Part shown: positions 1 to 8,211 of the stretch, piece after piece
Numbering within the stretch: position 1 is the first letter of the stretch
How the letters are laid out: each line of letters starts with the position of its first letter
DNA from: Sinomonas atrocyanea
GTDB taxonomy: Bacteria > Actinomycetota > Actinomycetes > Actinomycetales > Micrococcaceae
NCBI RefSeq assembly: GCF_030812675.1
Contig: NZ_JAUSTE010000007.1
Span: 124,001-188,000, forward strand
Length of the DNA stretch: 64,000 nt
Direction of reading: 5' to 3'
Notes under the pieces: generated by a model
What the model saw: the letters and a program-made list of their open reading frames with translations, nothing else
What the model was told of the DNA's origin: nothing
Database searches by the model: none
Program-made: the position numbers and the translations under genes

Positions 1-606
1 CTTCGTGCCCATGTCGTCGACGGCCTCGAGCTCCACGCCGTCGGCGGCCAGGTCGGTGACGAAGGCGCTGATGCCCCGGCCGCGGCCCTGCTCGGGGTTC
101 GTCTTCGCGAAGACCACCGCGGCGTCCGCCTGGAGGGCGAAGGACATCGACTTCGTCCCGTTGAGCACCCAGCCGCCGCGTTCCCGCCGGGCGGTGAGGG
201 AGGGGCTGCCGGCATCGGAGCCCGCGTTGGGCTCCGAGAGCCCGATCGCCACGATCCCCTCGCCGCTTGTGATCCGCGGGACCCAGTGCGCCGCGACCTG
301 GGGCGCGGCATTGGCTGCGAGGATCTGGCCCACGAGGGAGCCGACCACCTGGACGTAGGCGACGTTGAAGTCGCCGCGGGCGATCTCCTCCGTGATGAGG
401 CCCGAGGTGAGGCGCTGCTCGCCGCGTCCGCCCAGCTCCTCCGGCAGCTCGGGGGCGATGAGGCCCCGGGCGCCCATCTCGCGGCGCACCTCCGGCTCGA
501 TGCGGCGCTCGGTTTCGCGCTGCCGGTACCCGGGGGCGAGCTGCCCGGCGACCTCGCGGGCTTCCTTGATGTACTGCTGCTGGGATTCCGTGACCGTGAA
601 GTCCAT
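1..606 (-). CDS. acyl-CoA dehydrogenase, N-terminal part (runs off window)
   Basis: An ATG at 606 on the minus strand opens a frame that stays open to the window edge (about 202 residues seen). The start MDFTVTESQQ and the motif GLSEPNAGSDAG followed by LNGTKSMSF are typical of the N-terminal and middle beta domains of FAD-dependent acyl-CoA dehydrogenases. The C-terminal helical domain with the catalytic base lies outside. It follows the BadI-like hydrolase gene by 57 bp on the same strand, so the substrate is probably an alicyclic acyl-CoA such as cyclohexanecarboxyl-CoA. That substrate is inferred from the neighbour, not from residues seen here. Confidence 0.9.
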   Translation of the reverse strand, partial: MDFTVTESQQQYIKEAREVAGQLAPGYRQRETERRIEPEVRREMGARGLIAPELPEELGGRGEQRLTSGLITEEIARGDFNVAYVQVVGSLVGQILAANAAPQVAAHWVPRITSGEGIVAIGLSEPNAGSDAGSPSLTARRERGGWVLNGTKSMSFALQADAAVVFAKTNPEQGRGRGISAFVTDLAADGVELEAVDDMGTK

Positions 607-663
607 GGATCGCTGCTCTTCTCTCGACGCTGAGGTGGGGCGGAAGCGGTGGGGGGCTGGCTG

Positions 664-1506
664 CTAGTGGTACTGGACCTTGCTGGCGAAGTCGGGCGTG
701 CGCTTCTCGGCGAAGGCGGCGGCGCCCTCGGCGCCCTCGGGCGAGGCGACGAACAGGTCGAGGGCGGACATCGCGAGGTTGCTCAGCCCGGCCTGGTGGT
801 CGGTGTCGGCGTTGAAGGACTGCTTGAGGAAGCGGAGCGCCGTGGGGCTCTTCGCGGCGATCTCGTCGGCCCAGGCCATCGCCTCGTCCATGAGCCGTTC
901 CGGCTCGACCACCGCATTGGCGAGGCCCCAGCGTTCGGCGGTGGCGGCGTCGTACTGGCGGCACAGGTACCAGATCTCGCGGGCGCGCTTCTCCCCGACG
1001 ACGCGGGCGAGGTACGCCGAGCCGAACCCGGCGTCGAACGATCCGACGCGCGGGCCGGCCTGTCCGAACCGGGCCGTCGAGGAGGCGATCGTCAGGTCGC
1101 ACAGGACGTGCAGCACGTGGCCGCCTCCCACCGCGATGCCGTTGACGGCGGCGATGACGGGCTTCGGGATGTCGCGGATGAGCTTGTGGAGGTTCCCGAT
1201 CTCGAACATCCCGGACTCGGTGGGCCCGTAGTCGCCGGTCTCGGCGCGCTGCTTGACGTCGCCGCCCGTGCAGAACGCCTTCTCTCCGGTGCCGGTGAGG
1301 ATCACGGCCTGGACGCCGTGGTCGGCCCACGCGAGGCGGAAGGCCTTGATGAGCTCCTCGACCGTCTTGCCGCGGAAGGCGTTGTAGCGCTCGGGCCGGT
1401 TGATGGTGATGATCGCGGCGGCGTTGCGGCGTTCGTAGAGGATGTCGTCGAAGGCGGGAACCGCGGGGGCGGTCGTGCTGCTGGGGGCGGTGGTCTGGCC
1501 GGTCAT
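664..1506 (-). CDS. badI: BadI-like 2-ketocyclohexanecarboxyl-CoA hydrolase (crotonase family)
   Basis: A 280-residue crotonase-fold protein. The segments NAFRGKTVEELIKA, AFCTGGD, GQAGPRVGSFDAGFG and VVGEKRAREIWYLCR resemble BadI/MenB-type enzymes, which add water across a ring ketone and open the ring of 2-ketocyclohexanecarboxyl-CoA to pimeloyl-CoA, more than ordinary enoyl-CoA hydratases. The start ATG at 1506 has AAAGGA upstream. It lies 12 bp after the TetR gene and just before an acyl-CoA dehydrogenase gene, so the three form one operon. MenB (naphthoate synthase) is a close relative, but no menaquinone genes are nearby. The family is certain and the exact substrate likely. Confidence 0.8.
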   Translation of the reverse strand: MTGQTTAPSSTTAPAVPAFDDILYERRNAAAIITINRPERYNAFRGKTVEELIKAFRLAWADHGVQAVILTGTGEKAFCTGGDVKQRAETGDYGPTESGMFEIGNLHKLIRDIPKPVIAAVNGIAVGGGHVLHVLCDLTIASSTARFGQAGPRVGSFDAGFGSAYLARVVGEKRAREIWYLCRQYDAATAERWGLANAVVEPERLMDEAMAWADEIAAKSPTALRFLKQSFNADTDHQAGLSNLAMSALDLFVASPEGAEGAAAFAEKRTPDFASKVQYH

Positions 1507-1518
1507 GGAAATGTCCTT

Positions 1519-2175
1519 TCAGGCGAGGGGGCCGAGGAGGTCGGAGTAGGCGGCCCGGTGTTCGGGCCGGACCACGGAGGAGAGGGCGAGGGCCGTGTGC
1601 TCGGCCACGTACTGCTCGTGGGTCATGAAGCGGCTGAAGTACCAGTGCTTGAGCGCCCAGAGGTGGGCGGTCGTCAGGAGGCCGTAGGCCAGGACTCTCG
1701 GGTCGACGTCGCCGAGCAGCCCCGCGTCGATGGCCTCGCGGGCGGCGGCGATGAGCGGTTCGGCGCTCTCGACCTCCAGGGCCTTGATCCTCTCGCGGCC
1801 CTCGGGCTCGAGCGTCTTGGACTCCTGGTAGGCGAGAACGGCCGCGTCCCGCAGCTCCTGCACCACGGAGCAGTAGCCGGCGAACGCCGCGGCGAGGCGG
1901 CGGACCGGGTCGGCCTCCTCCTGGACGGGCTCGGCGACGCGGAGGCTGAACTCGTTCAGCACATCCTCGATGACGGCCTGCACGAGCTCCTGCTTGTTGC
2001 CGAAGTAGCGGTAGATGAGCCCGACGCTCACGCCGGCCTCGTCCGCGACGTTCTGCATCGACACCGAGTGGGATCCGCCGCGGCCCAGGAGCCGGGCCGC
2101 GGCATTGAGCAGCTGCCTCCGCCGGGTGTCGACGAGGGCGGTGCGGGCCGCCACCGCGGCATCGCTGGTCTGCAC
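1519..2175 (-). CDS. TetR-family transcriptional regulator
   Basis: A 218-residue TetR repressor. The N-terminal helix-turn-helix (about residues 18-65) contains LLNAAARLLGRGG, VADEAGVSVGLIYRYFGNK and QELVQAV, and the rest is a helical ligand-binding domain. The GTG start at 2175 is preceded by GGAGGA. The gene heads the operon with the BadI-like hydrolase and acyl-CoA dehydrogenase. A 26-bp palindrome sits about 28 bp upstream of the start, so autoregulation by the encoded protein, relieved by an acyl-CoA, is likely. The ligand is inferred from context only. Confidence 0.92.
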   Translation of the reverse strand: MQTSDAAVAARTALVDTRRRQLLNAAARLLGRGGSHSVSMQNVADEAGVSVGLIYRYFGNKQELVQAVIEDVLNEFSLRVAEPVQEEADPVRRLAAAFAGYCSVVQELRDAAVLAYQESKTLEPEGRERIKALEVESAEPLIAAAREAIDAGLLGDVDPRVLAYGLLTTAHLWALKHWYFSRFMTHEQYVAEHTALALSSVVRPEHRAAYSDLLGPLA

Positions 2176-2202
2176 AGGAGTCCTCCGTGTGAATTGCCGT
2201 TC

Positions 2203-2228
2203 AGAGTGAATGAAGATTCATTCACTCT
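2203..2228. promoter_or_regulatory. probable TetR operator, perfect 26-bp palindrome
   Basis: Twelve-base arms (AGAGTGAATGAA and its exact reverse complement TTCATTCACTCT) are separated by GA. The core GAATGA..TCATTC resembles operators of FadR/PaaR-like TetR regulators of acyl-CoA metabolism. It lies directly upstream of the tetR-badI operon. Confidence 0.8.
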
Positions 2229-2469
2229 CCTCAGTATGGTGATGCACGCCACACGAGTCAAGGGGTTCACACGCCCGCTGAGCAACCCGTCGGCAAACCC
2301 GACCGATAGCGTTCGGAAAAAGTTGCTTTACCTGATGGGATGGATCTCCGGATACTGTTCGGGGTCGATGTGGCCGGCGTCACGTTGGATGGGGAAGCCG
2401 CCGCCCGCGCAGGCCGTGTAGTTCGTGAGGGTCCGATCCGCGGGCCCGGAGCACAGGTGGGAGTTCTCG

Positions 2470-3921
2470 ATGAGTGGGCACAATCCTCAATCAGTGTGGC
2501 GCCGCAAGCCGCTGGAGGAGATGGAAGACGAGACCGGCAAGAGCGGGCTGTTCAGGAGCCTGGGGCTCTGGCAGCTCACGGCGATCGGCGTGGGCGGGAT
2601 CATCGGCGTCGGCATCTTCTCCCTCGCCGGGCTCGTGGCGCACGGCGACGCCGACAACCCCGGGGTGGGCCCGGCCGTGCTGATCTCGTTCCTCGTGGCG
2701 GGCCTGGCCTCGGCCGCGGCGGCGCTCTCCTACGCGGAGTTCGCCGGCATGATCCCGCGCGCGGGGTCGGCCTACACGTACGGCTACGTGGCGCTGGGGG
2801 AGATCACCGGCTGGTTCATCGGCTGGGACCTGCTGCTCGAGTACATCGCCATCGTGGCGGTCGTGGCCATCGGCATCTCGGGCTACCTGGACGCGTTCCT
2901 GGGCGGCTTCGGCGTCCACCTGTCGGCGTGGATGGCCTCGACCGTGGATGAGGGCAAGGGCGGCATCATCAACCTGCCGGCCATCCTCATCTGCCTGCTC
3001 GTGACGCTGATCCTCAGCCGCGGGACCAAGGCATTCGGCCGCTTCGAGCTCGCAGTCGTGGCCGTCAAGGTGGTCCTGATCCTGTTCATCGTGGGCCTGG
3101 GCATCTTCTACATCAACACCAACAACTACACCCCGTTCATGCCCAGCGGCTTCGGCCCGGTGATGAGCGGCGCCGCCACGGTCTTCTTCGCCGTGTTCGG
3201 CTACGACGCGATGAGCACCGCCGCGGAGGAGGCCACCGAGGGCAAGAAGCACATGCCCAAGGCGATCGTCCTGTCCCTCATCATCGCGATGCTCCTCTAC
3301 GTCGCCGCGACCCTCGTGCTGACCGGCATGCAGAACTACAAGGACATCGACCCCAAGGCCGGCTTCGCCTCCGCGTTCGCCGGGGTGGGCCTGCCGGTGA
3401 TCGCGAGCATCATCTCCGTCTTCGCGGTGCTCTCCATCCTCACCGTCATGCTGACCTTCCTCCTCGGCGTGACCCGGGTCTGGTTCTCGATGAGCCGCGA
3501 CGGCCTCCTTCCGAAGTGGTTCTCGAAAGTGGACCGCGGCGGCACCCCGCAGCGCGTTACCTGGATCGCGGGCCTCGGCTCGGCGTTCCTGGCCGGCGTC
3601 TTCCCGATCCGCGCCGTGGCCGACCTGACCAACATCGGCATCCTCGCCGCCTTCGTGGTGGTGTGCGTCTCCGTGATCGTGTTCCGGCGCACCAAGCCCC
3701 ACGCCCCGCGCACCTTCCGCCTGCCGTGGATGCCGGTGGTGCCCGCCTTCGGCGTCCTGGCCTCGCTGTTCCTCATCTGCCAGCTGCACTGGGAGACGTG
3801 GCTGCGCTTCGTGGTCTGGCTCGCGATCGGGCTGGTCATCTACTTCACCTACGGGCGCAAGCACTCGCTCATGAACCCGGACAGCCCGCGGCACCAGGCC
3901 GAGGCGAGCCTGCGCGGCTGA
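2470..3921 (+). CDS. APC-family amino acid permease (CAT-like)
   Basis: About 483 residues with roughly twelve hydrophobic segments. The N-terminal motif LTAIGVGGIIGVGIFSLAG is the classic APC helix 1 substrate-binding kink, and a GYDAMSTAAEE segment follows the central helices. The family is the cationic amino acid transporter (YfnA-like) branch, working in the cytoplasmic membrane by proton or sodium symport. I chose ATG 2470 because GGTGGGAG precedes it; an in-frame GTG/ATG further upstream (2425) lacks homology-like sequence. It is divergent from the TetR operon and followed by a palindromic repeat. The exact amino acid cannot be told. Confidence 0.9.
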   Translation: MSGHNPQSVWRRKPLEEMEDETGKSGLFRSLGLWQLTAIGVGGIIGVGIFSLAGLVAHGDADNPGVGPAVLISFLVAGLASAAAALSYAEFAGMIPRAGSAYTYGYVALGEITGWFIGWDLLLEYIAIVAVVAIGISGYLDAFLGGFGVHLSAWMASTVDEGKGGIINLPAILICLLVTLILSRGTKAFGRFELAVVAVKVVLILFIVGLGIFYINTNNYTPFMPSGFGPVMSGAATVFFAVFGYDAMSTAAEEATEGKKHMPKAIVLSLIIAMLLYVAATLVLTGMQNYKDIDPKAGFASAFAGVGLPVIASIISVFAVLSILTVMLTFLLGVTRVWFSMSRDGLLPKWFSKVDRGGTPQRVTWIAGLGSAFLAGVFPIRAVADLTNIGILAAFVVVCVSVIVFRRTKPHAPRTFRLPWMPVVPAFGVLASLFLICQLHWETWLRFVVWLAIGLVIYFTYGRKHSLMNPDSPRHQAEASLRG

Positions 3922-3942
3922 GGTTCCCTCCCGGGGAGGCGG

Positions 3943-3978
3943 GCGGACGACGGCGGGTGCGCACCCGCCGTCGTCCGC
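3943..3978. repeat. palindromic repeat copy 1, terminator-like
   Basis: Eighteen-base perfect arms (GCGGACGACGGCGGGTGC and its reverse complement) with no spacer. It lies between the convergent 3' ends of the permease gene and the small minus-strand gene, so it may stop transcription from both sides. Matching copies occur near 9848, 11535, 18584, 20432 and 23302. Confidence 0.9.
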
Positions 3979-3993
3979 GCGCCTTTCGCGGTG

Positions 3994-4260
3994 CTACTTG
4001 CGCATCTTGCGGGGCTCCATCATCCCGGCGGCGAGGATCGCGGCCGCGAGCTGCGGTGCGTCCTCCCTGCGGAAGTGGATGGCGCGGCTCGTCTCGCACA
4101 TGCAGGCGTGGTCGGGGTCGATCTGGAGGACCGGGTAATCGCCGACGGTCGGCCACACGACGAGCTTGTCGCCCATGCCCTCGGCATCGACGTAGGAGAG
4201 GACGGGCACCACCGGGTTCTTGGCGTGCTTGGACTTGGACTTGACCTTGGACTTGGCCAT
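3994..4260 (-). CDS. small basic hypothetical protein (88 aa)
   Basis: The start MAKSKVKSKSKHAKN is lysine-rich. It is followed by a compact domain with DKLVVWPTVGDYPVLQIDPDHACMC and ends EPRKMRK. ATG 4260 is preferred because AGGAAG lies seven bases upstream; a GTG at 4275 would put that site inside the gene. No family is recognised. The basic tail suggests nucleic-acid binding, which is inference. The gene is alone on its strand, between LysR and a palindromic terminator. Confidence 0.6.
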   Translation of the reverse strand: MAKSKVKSKSKHAKNPVVPVLSYVDAEGMGDKLVVWPTVGDYPVLQIDPDHACMCETSRAIHFRREDAPQLAAAILAAGMMEPRKMRK

Positions 4261-4290
4261 GGGACTTCCTTTCACTGGCGGCTGCTGCCG

Positions 4291-4314
4291 CTACGCGGAA
4301 CGCGCTCCGCGTAG
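4291..4314. terminator. hairpin downstream of lysR
   Basis: Nine-base arms CTACGCGGA and TCCGCGTAG with a six-base loop. It lies about 100 bp past the lysR stop and just upstream of the 88-aa gene. No T-tract is seen, so termination is uncertain. Confidence 0.4.
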
Positions 4315-4413
4315 GTCCCATCGATTGCGCAGGGGCCTTCCCAGAGGTGAAGAGCAAGTTGATGCCATACGAGGATGGTGGCACAGGCCTCCGACATTCC
4401 TCGGCCGCCACCC

Positions 4414-5334
4414 TCAGCCCTGCGCGGCCTTCCACGCGCGCCCGGCCTCCATGAGGATCTGGCCCATGGCCGCCCCGGCCGGGGAGAGCCGCTCGCCGCG
4501 CCGGCGGGCGAGGACGATCCGGCGCGTCGGCGGGCGGGGCGTAACGGCGCTGATCACCGCGATGTCCTCGCGCAGGCTGTAGAGGGAGAGCTGGGGGACG
4601 AGGGCGATGCCCATCCCGACGGCCACCATGGCCTGGGCCTCCTGGTAGCTGCGCGCCTCGAAGGAGACGACCGGGGCGAAGCCGGCGGCCTCGCACGCCT
4701 CCTCGAGCACGGCCAGGACGTTGGGGGAGGTGCGGATGATCCACGGCTCGTGCCGGAGGTCCTCCATCTGCACAGTGCGCCGCTGCGCGAGCTCGTGGCC
4801 CGCCGGCACGAGCAGCACGTTGGGCTCGCGGAAGATCAGCTCGGTGCTCGTCCCGGCGGTGTCCGAGGTGTCCTGCACCTCCCGCATCCACGTGATCGCG
4901 AGGTCGATCTCGCGCGCCTCGAGCAGGTGCCCGATCCCGGAGCGCTGGGCGCTGTGGATCCGCAGGTCCACGCGGGGGTGGCGCTCGCGGAAGGCGGCGA
5001 TGGCCGCGGGCAGGAACGACTCGGTGACCGTGGGGATCGTGCCCAGGCGCAGAGTCCCGGTGCGCAGGCCGGCGATCTCCTCGAGCTCCTCGTGCGCGGC
5101 CTGCACAGCGCGCTCGATCTGCTCCGCGTGGCGCACCACGGCGCGCCCGGACTCGGTCAGCGTCACCCCACGGGGCCGGCGCTCCACGAGCGGCTGGCCC
5201 GCCTCGTCCTCGAGCTGGCCGATCTGCTGCGAGACCGCCGAGACCGTGTAGTTGAGCCGCCCCGCCGCAGCCGTGAGCGACCCGGCCCGCGCGACCTCGA
5301 CCAGCACCAGCATCCGCCGGATGTCCATCGCCAT
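4414..5334 (-). CDS. tcuR: LysR-family regulator of the tricarballylate cluster
   Basis: A 306-residue LysR-type regulator. The N-terminal winged helix shows VARAGSLTAAAGRLNYTVSA and VSQQIGQLEDE, and a periplasmic-binding-like effector domain follows. It is divergent from the PrpF/MFS/TcuA genes with a 114-bp gap, the usual arrangement for a LysR activator controlling its neighbours. The gap holds an AT-richer stretch, CTTAAAG..AACTTTAG (5354-5380), that could be its binding site. The symbol tcuR is by analogy with the Salmonella tricarballylate genes. Confidence 0.8.
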   Translation of the reverse strand: MAMDIRRMLVLVEVARAGSLTAAAGRLNYTVSAVSQQIGQLEDEAGQPLVERRPRGVTLTESGRAVVRHAEQIERAVQAAHEELEEIAGLRTGTLRLGTIPTVTESFLPAAIAAFRERHPRVDLRIHSAQRSGIGHLLEAREIDLAITWMREVQDTSDTAGTSTELIFREPNVLLVPAGHELAQRRTVQMEDLRHEPWIIRTSPNVLAVLEEACEAAGFAPVVSFEARSYQEAQAMVAVGMGIALVPQLSLYSLREDIAVISAVTPRPPTRRIVLARRRGERLSPAGAAMGQILMEAGRAWKAAQG

Positions 5335-5448
5335 GGCCTCATCCTACAGCAGCACTTAAAGAGCCTTCAGAAACTTTAGCTGGTGCGGATCCAGCGCCGG
5401 TCCCACGATGAAGAGAGGAACAGCCCAAGAGCCTGAAGGAGTACACCG

Positions 5449-6645
5449 GTGGAGGAACTGAACGGGACCGTCGAGGTCGCGGCGGCATGGGTGCGCGGCG
5501 GGACCAGCAAGTGCTGGATCTTCGCCGCCGAGGCCGTCGACGCCGCGCCCCTGGCCCTGGAGACGCTGCTGGAGAACGCGCTCGGCGCAGGCGACGCGCG
5601 GCAGATCGACGGCGTGGGCGGCGCGACCTCCACCACGTCGAAGATCGCGGTCGTCGCCCGCTCGGAGCACGCCGAGGCGGACGTGGACTACCTCTTCGGC
5701 CAGGTCGGCATCGCCGACCGGGTGGTGGAGTGGGGCAGCAACTGCGGCAACTGTGCCACCGCCGTGGGGCTCTACGCGGTCCAGGAGGGCCTCGTTCCCC
5801 TCGACGCCGAGCAGACCACTGTCCGGCTCCGCAACGTCAACACCGGCGCCATCCTGAGCACCTCCGTCCCCACCCCCGGCGGCCGCGCCCCCGAGCGCGG
5901 CGACGCGCACGTGCCCGGCGTCGCCTCCGGCGGGATCCCCGTGGACCTCACCTTCGAGGGCCCGTTCACCCGGGACCGTGCGTTCCCCACCGGCCGCGCG
6001 TCCGAGGCCGTCCAGGCGGGCGGCCGCACCGGCGAGGCCACGATCGTCAGCGCCGGCGCTCCCGCCCTCCTCCTCGACGCCGCGGGCCTGGGCCTCACCG
6101 GCGCCGAGGGGATCGCGGAGCTCGCCGAGCGTGTCCCGATGCTCACCCCGTTCCGCGCGGAGGGCGCTGTGCTCCACGGCATCATCGCCCCCGGGGAGCC
6201 GGCGCCGAACGCGGTGCCGAAGACCGGTGTGGTGGGCCCCGCCCGCGACTACGTCGCCTCCGACGGGACGGCCGTGGCGGCGGGGGAGTACGACGTCTCC
6301 GTGCGGATGCTCTCCATGCACGCCCCGCACCCGGCGATCGGCCTCACCTCCGCCGTCGCGGTGGCCGTCGCCGCCGCGACCCCGGGGACCGTGGTCGCCC
6401 GCTATCTGCCGGCGGGCTCCCGCACGGTGCGGATCGGCACGGCGTCCGGCGTCGTCGAGGCCTCGTGGACCACCGCGCCGGACGGGACGGTCGAGGCCGT
6501 CTCGCTCCACCGCGCCGCCCGCCGCCTCGCGACGGCAGTGCTGCACGTGCCGACCGCCGGCGCCCTCGCCGCCGCCGGCCGAGAAGCCCCAGCGGAAGGA
6601 GCCCAGCACCGCCCCGCCGCGGCGCCCCTGGCCGTCCCGGCCTGA
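5449..6645 (+). CDS. PrpF-family aconitate/oxalomesaconate isomerase
   Basis: A 398-residue PrpF-type double-bond isomerase (diaminopimelate-epimerase fold). The motifs VRGGTSKCW near the N-terminus, VGGATSTTSKIAVV and SNCGNCATAVG match the family, which shifts double bonds in methylaconitate, aconitate or oxalomesaconate. The GTG start at 5449 has AAGGAG upstream. It is first in a run with an MFS carrier and a TcuA dehydrogenase. In this setting it may isomerise trans- or cis-aconitate formed from tricarballylate; that assignment is inference. Confidence 0.85.
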   Translation: MEELNGTVEVAAAWVRGGTSKCWIFAAEAVDAAPLALETLLENALGAGDARQIDGVGGATSTTSKIAVVARSEHAEADVDYLFGQVGIADRVVEWGSNCGNCATAVGLYAVQEGLVPLDAEQTTVRLRNVNTGAILSTSVPTPGGRAPERGDAHVPGVASGGIPVDLTFEGPFTRDRAFPTGRASEAVQAGGRTGEATIVSAGAPALLLDAAGLGLTGAEGIAELAERVPMLTPFRAEGAVLHGIIAPGEPAPNAVPKTGVVGPARDYVASDGTAVAAGEYDVSVRMLSMHAPHPAIGLTSAVAVAVAAATPGTVVARYLPAGSRTVRIGTASGVVEASWTTAPDGTVEAVSLHRAARRLATAVLHVPTAGALAAAGREAPAEGAQHRPAAAPLAVPA

Positions 6646-6732
6646 CCCGCCTTCCCGACCAGCACCACCTCTGGCGCAGCCCATCCCGGGCTGCTTCCAT
6701 CGAACTGAACGCTTCTATCAAGGAGGATAGAG

Positions 6733-8130
6733 TTGCTCACCGCATCTTCGGCGGCCGCCCGCGTGGACCGCCTCCCCATCACCCGAGCGCACAAGATCGC
6801 GCTCGTCACCCTGGCCTTCGTGTTCCTCTTCGAGTTCGGAGACCTGAACACCTTCGCCTACGTGGCCCCGGCCCTCGTCAAGCACCTCGCGTTCTCCGTC
6901 CAGGACGTCGCGACCGTCACCTCGGCGGCGTTCCTCGGCATGGCCATCGGCGCGATCTTCGGCGGCCGCATCTCGGACCTGATCGGCCGCAAGCGAGCGC
7001 TGCTCTTCTCGACGCTGATGTTCTCGACCTTCTCGCTCGTCAACGCGGCCGGGATCAACGTCCCCACGTTCTTCCTGTTCCGCTTCCTCACCGGCGTGGG
7101 CCTCTCCGCCATGGTCGTGGCCGCCACCACCTACATCTCCGAGGTGATGCCGGGGGCGCGCCGCGGCCGCATGCAGGCCGCCGTCATGGCCGTGGGCCTG
7201 GCCGGCATCCCGGCCATGTCTTTCTCCGCCCGCGCCATCGTCCCGCTCGGCCACGACACGTGGCGCTGGGTGTTCGTGCTCGGCAGCCTGGCCCTGTTCG
7301 CGGTCCCCGCGCTCCTCGTCCTCCCGGAGAGCCCGCGCTGGCTCGTGCACCGCAACCGGCTCGACGCCGCCGAGGCCTCGCTCGCCCGGCTCGAGGCCGG
7401 CGCCGGGCAGCTCCCGCCGCTCGCCCCCGTCCCGGAGCGCACGACGACGGCCGGTACCGCGGGTGCCACCAGCTACCGCGCGCTGTTCACCGGCAAGACG
7501 GGCCGGACCACGCTCTTCCTCGCCGTCGTGTGGATCTTCCAGACCCTGGGCTTCTACGGGTTCGTGGCCTGGGTGCCCACGCTGCTGGCCCAGCACGGCT
7601 TCAGCGTGGCCGAGTCGCTCGGGTTCTCCGCGCTGACCACCATCGGCGCCGTCCCCGGGGCCCTGCTGGCGTGGCCCGTGACGGACAGGTTCGGGCGGAA
7701 GCTGCCGATCGTCGTCGTCAGCCTCGCCACGGCGGCGAGCGGCCTCGCCTACGGGCTGACCTTCAACCCCGTGGCGATCGTGGTGTTCGGCTTCTGCGTG
7801 AACCTGCTCATCCAGACCTTCGCGACCCTGCTCTACACGTACAGCCCCGAGCTGTTCCCCACCGCCCTCCGCAACGCCGGCCACGGGCTCGTCTACGGCA
7901 CCGGGCGCCTGGCGAACATCTTCGGGCCGATGATCGTCGCCGCGATCTTCTCCTCCTTCGGCTACCAGGCGGTGTTCGTCTACATCGCCGCGTGCTGGCT
8001 CATCGTCGCGGTGGCCGTGGCCGTCTTCGGCCCGCGCACCGGACGGCGGGCGCTCGAGGAGGTCTCCGAGGAGGGCGTGGGCCGCCCTAGCTCCGCGGCC
8101 GCCGTCCGCACGGAGTCCTCGCCCGCCTAG
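6733..8130 (+). CDS. MFS transporter, probable tricarboxylate/aromatic acid carrier
   Basis: A 465-residue major-facilitator protein with about twelve membrane segments. GRISDLIGRKRA (loop 2-3 signature) and the central LPESPRWLVHRNRLDAAE of the sugar/acid symporter group are visible. The start is TTG 6733, decided by a strong AAGGAGG eight bases before it. It sits between the PrpF gene and tcuA and is probably the uptake carrier for the same acid. It may replace TcuC, but sequence alone does not fix the substrate. Confidence 0.85.
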   Translation: MLTASSAAARVDRLPITRAHKIALVTLAFVFLFEFGDLNTFAYVAPALVKHLAFSVQDVATVTSAAFLGMAIGAIFGGRISDLIGRKRALLFSTLMFSTFSLVNAAGINVPTFFLFRFLTGVGLSAMVVAATTYISEVMPGARRGRMQAAVMAVGLAGIPAMSFSARAIVPLGHDTWRWVFVLGSLALFAVPALLVLPESPRWLVHRNRLDAAEASLARLEAGAGQLPPLAPVPERTTTAGTAGATSYRALFTGKTGRTTLFLAVVWIFQTLGFYGFVAWVPTLLAQHGFSVAESLGFSALTTIGAVPGALLAWPVTDRFGRKLPIVVVSLATAASGLAYGLTFNPVAIVVFGFCVNLLIQTFATLLYTYSPELFPTALRNAGHGLVYGTGRLANIFGPMIVAAIFSSFGYQAVFVYIAACWLIVAVAVAVFGPRTGRRALEEVSEEGVGRPSSAAAVRTESSPA

Positions 8131-8211
8131 GGTCCCCACCCCGACCCCGCAGTCCCGCTGCCGCCACCTCATAACGGGCAGCACCACCCACGGAAAGAAC
8201 GGAACATCCCT

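Noticed and set aside
649-2421. Plus-strand 590-codon open frame over the TetR and BadI-like genes
   Set aside because: Antisense of two well-supported minus-strand genes; no ribosome site or family-like sequence.
5487-8090. Plus-strand 867-codon open frame across the PrpF and MFS genes
   Set aside because: Arginine/proline-rich out-of-frame reading of two genes whose true frames are recognised.
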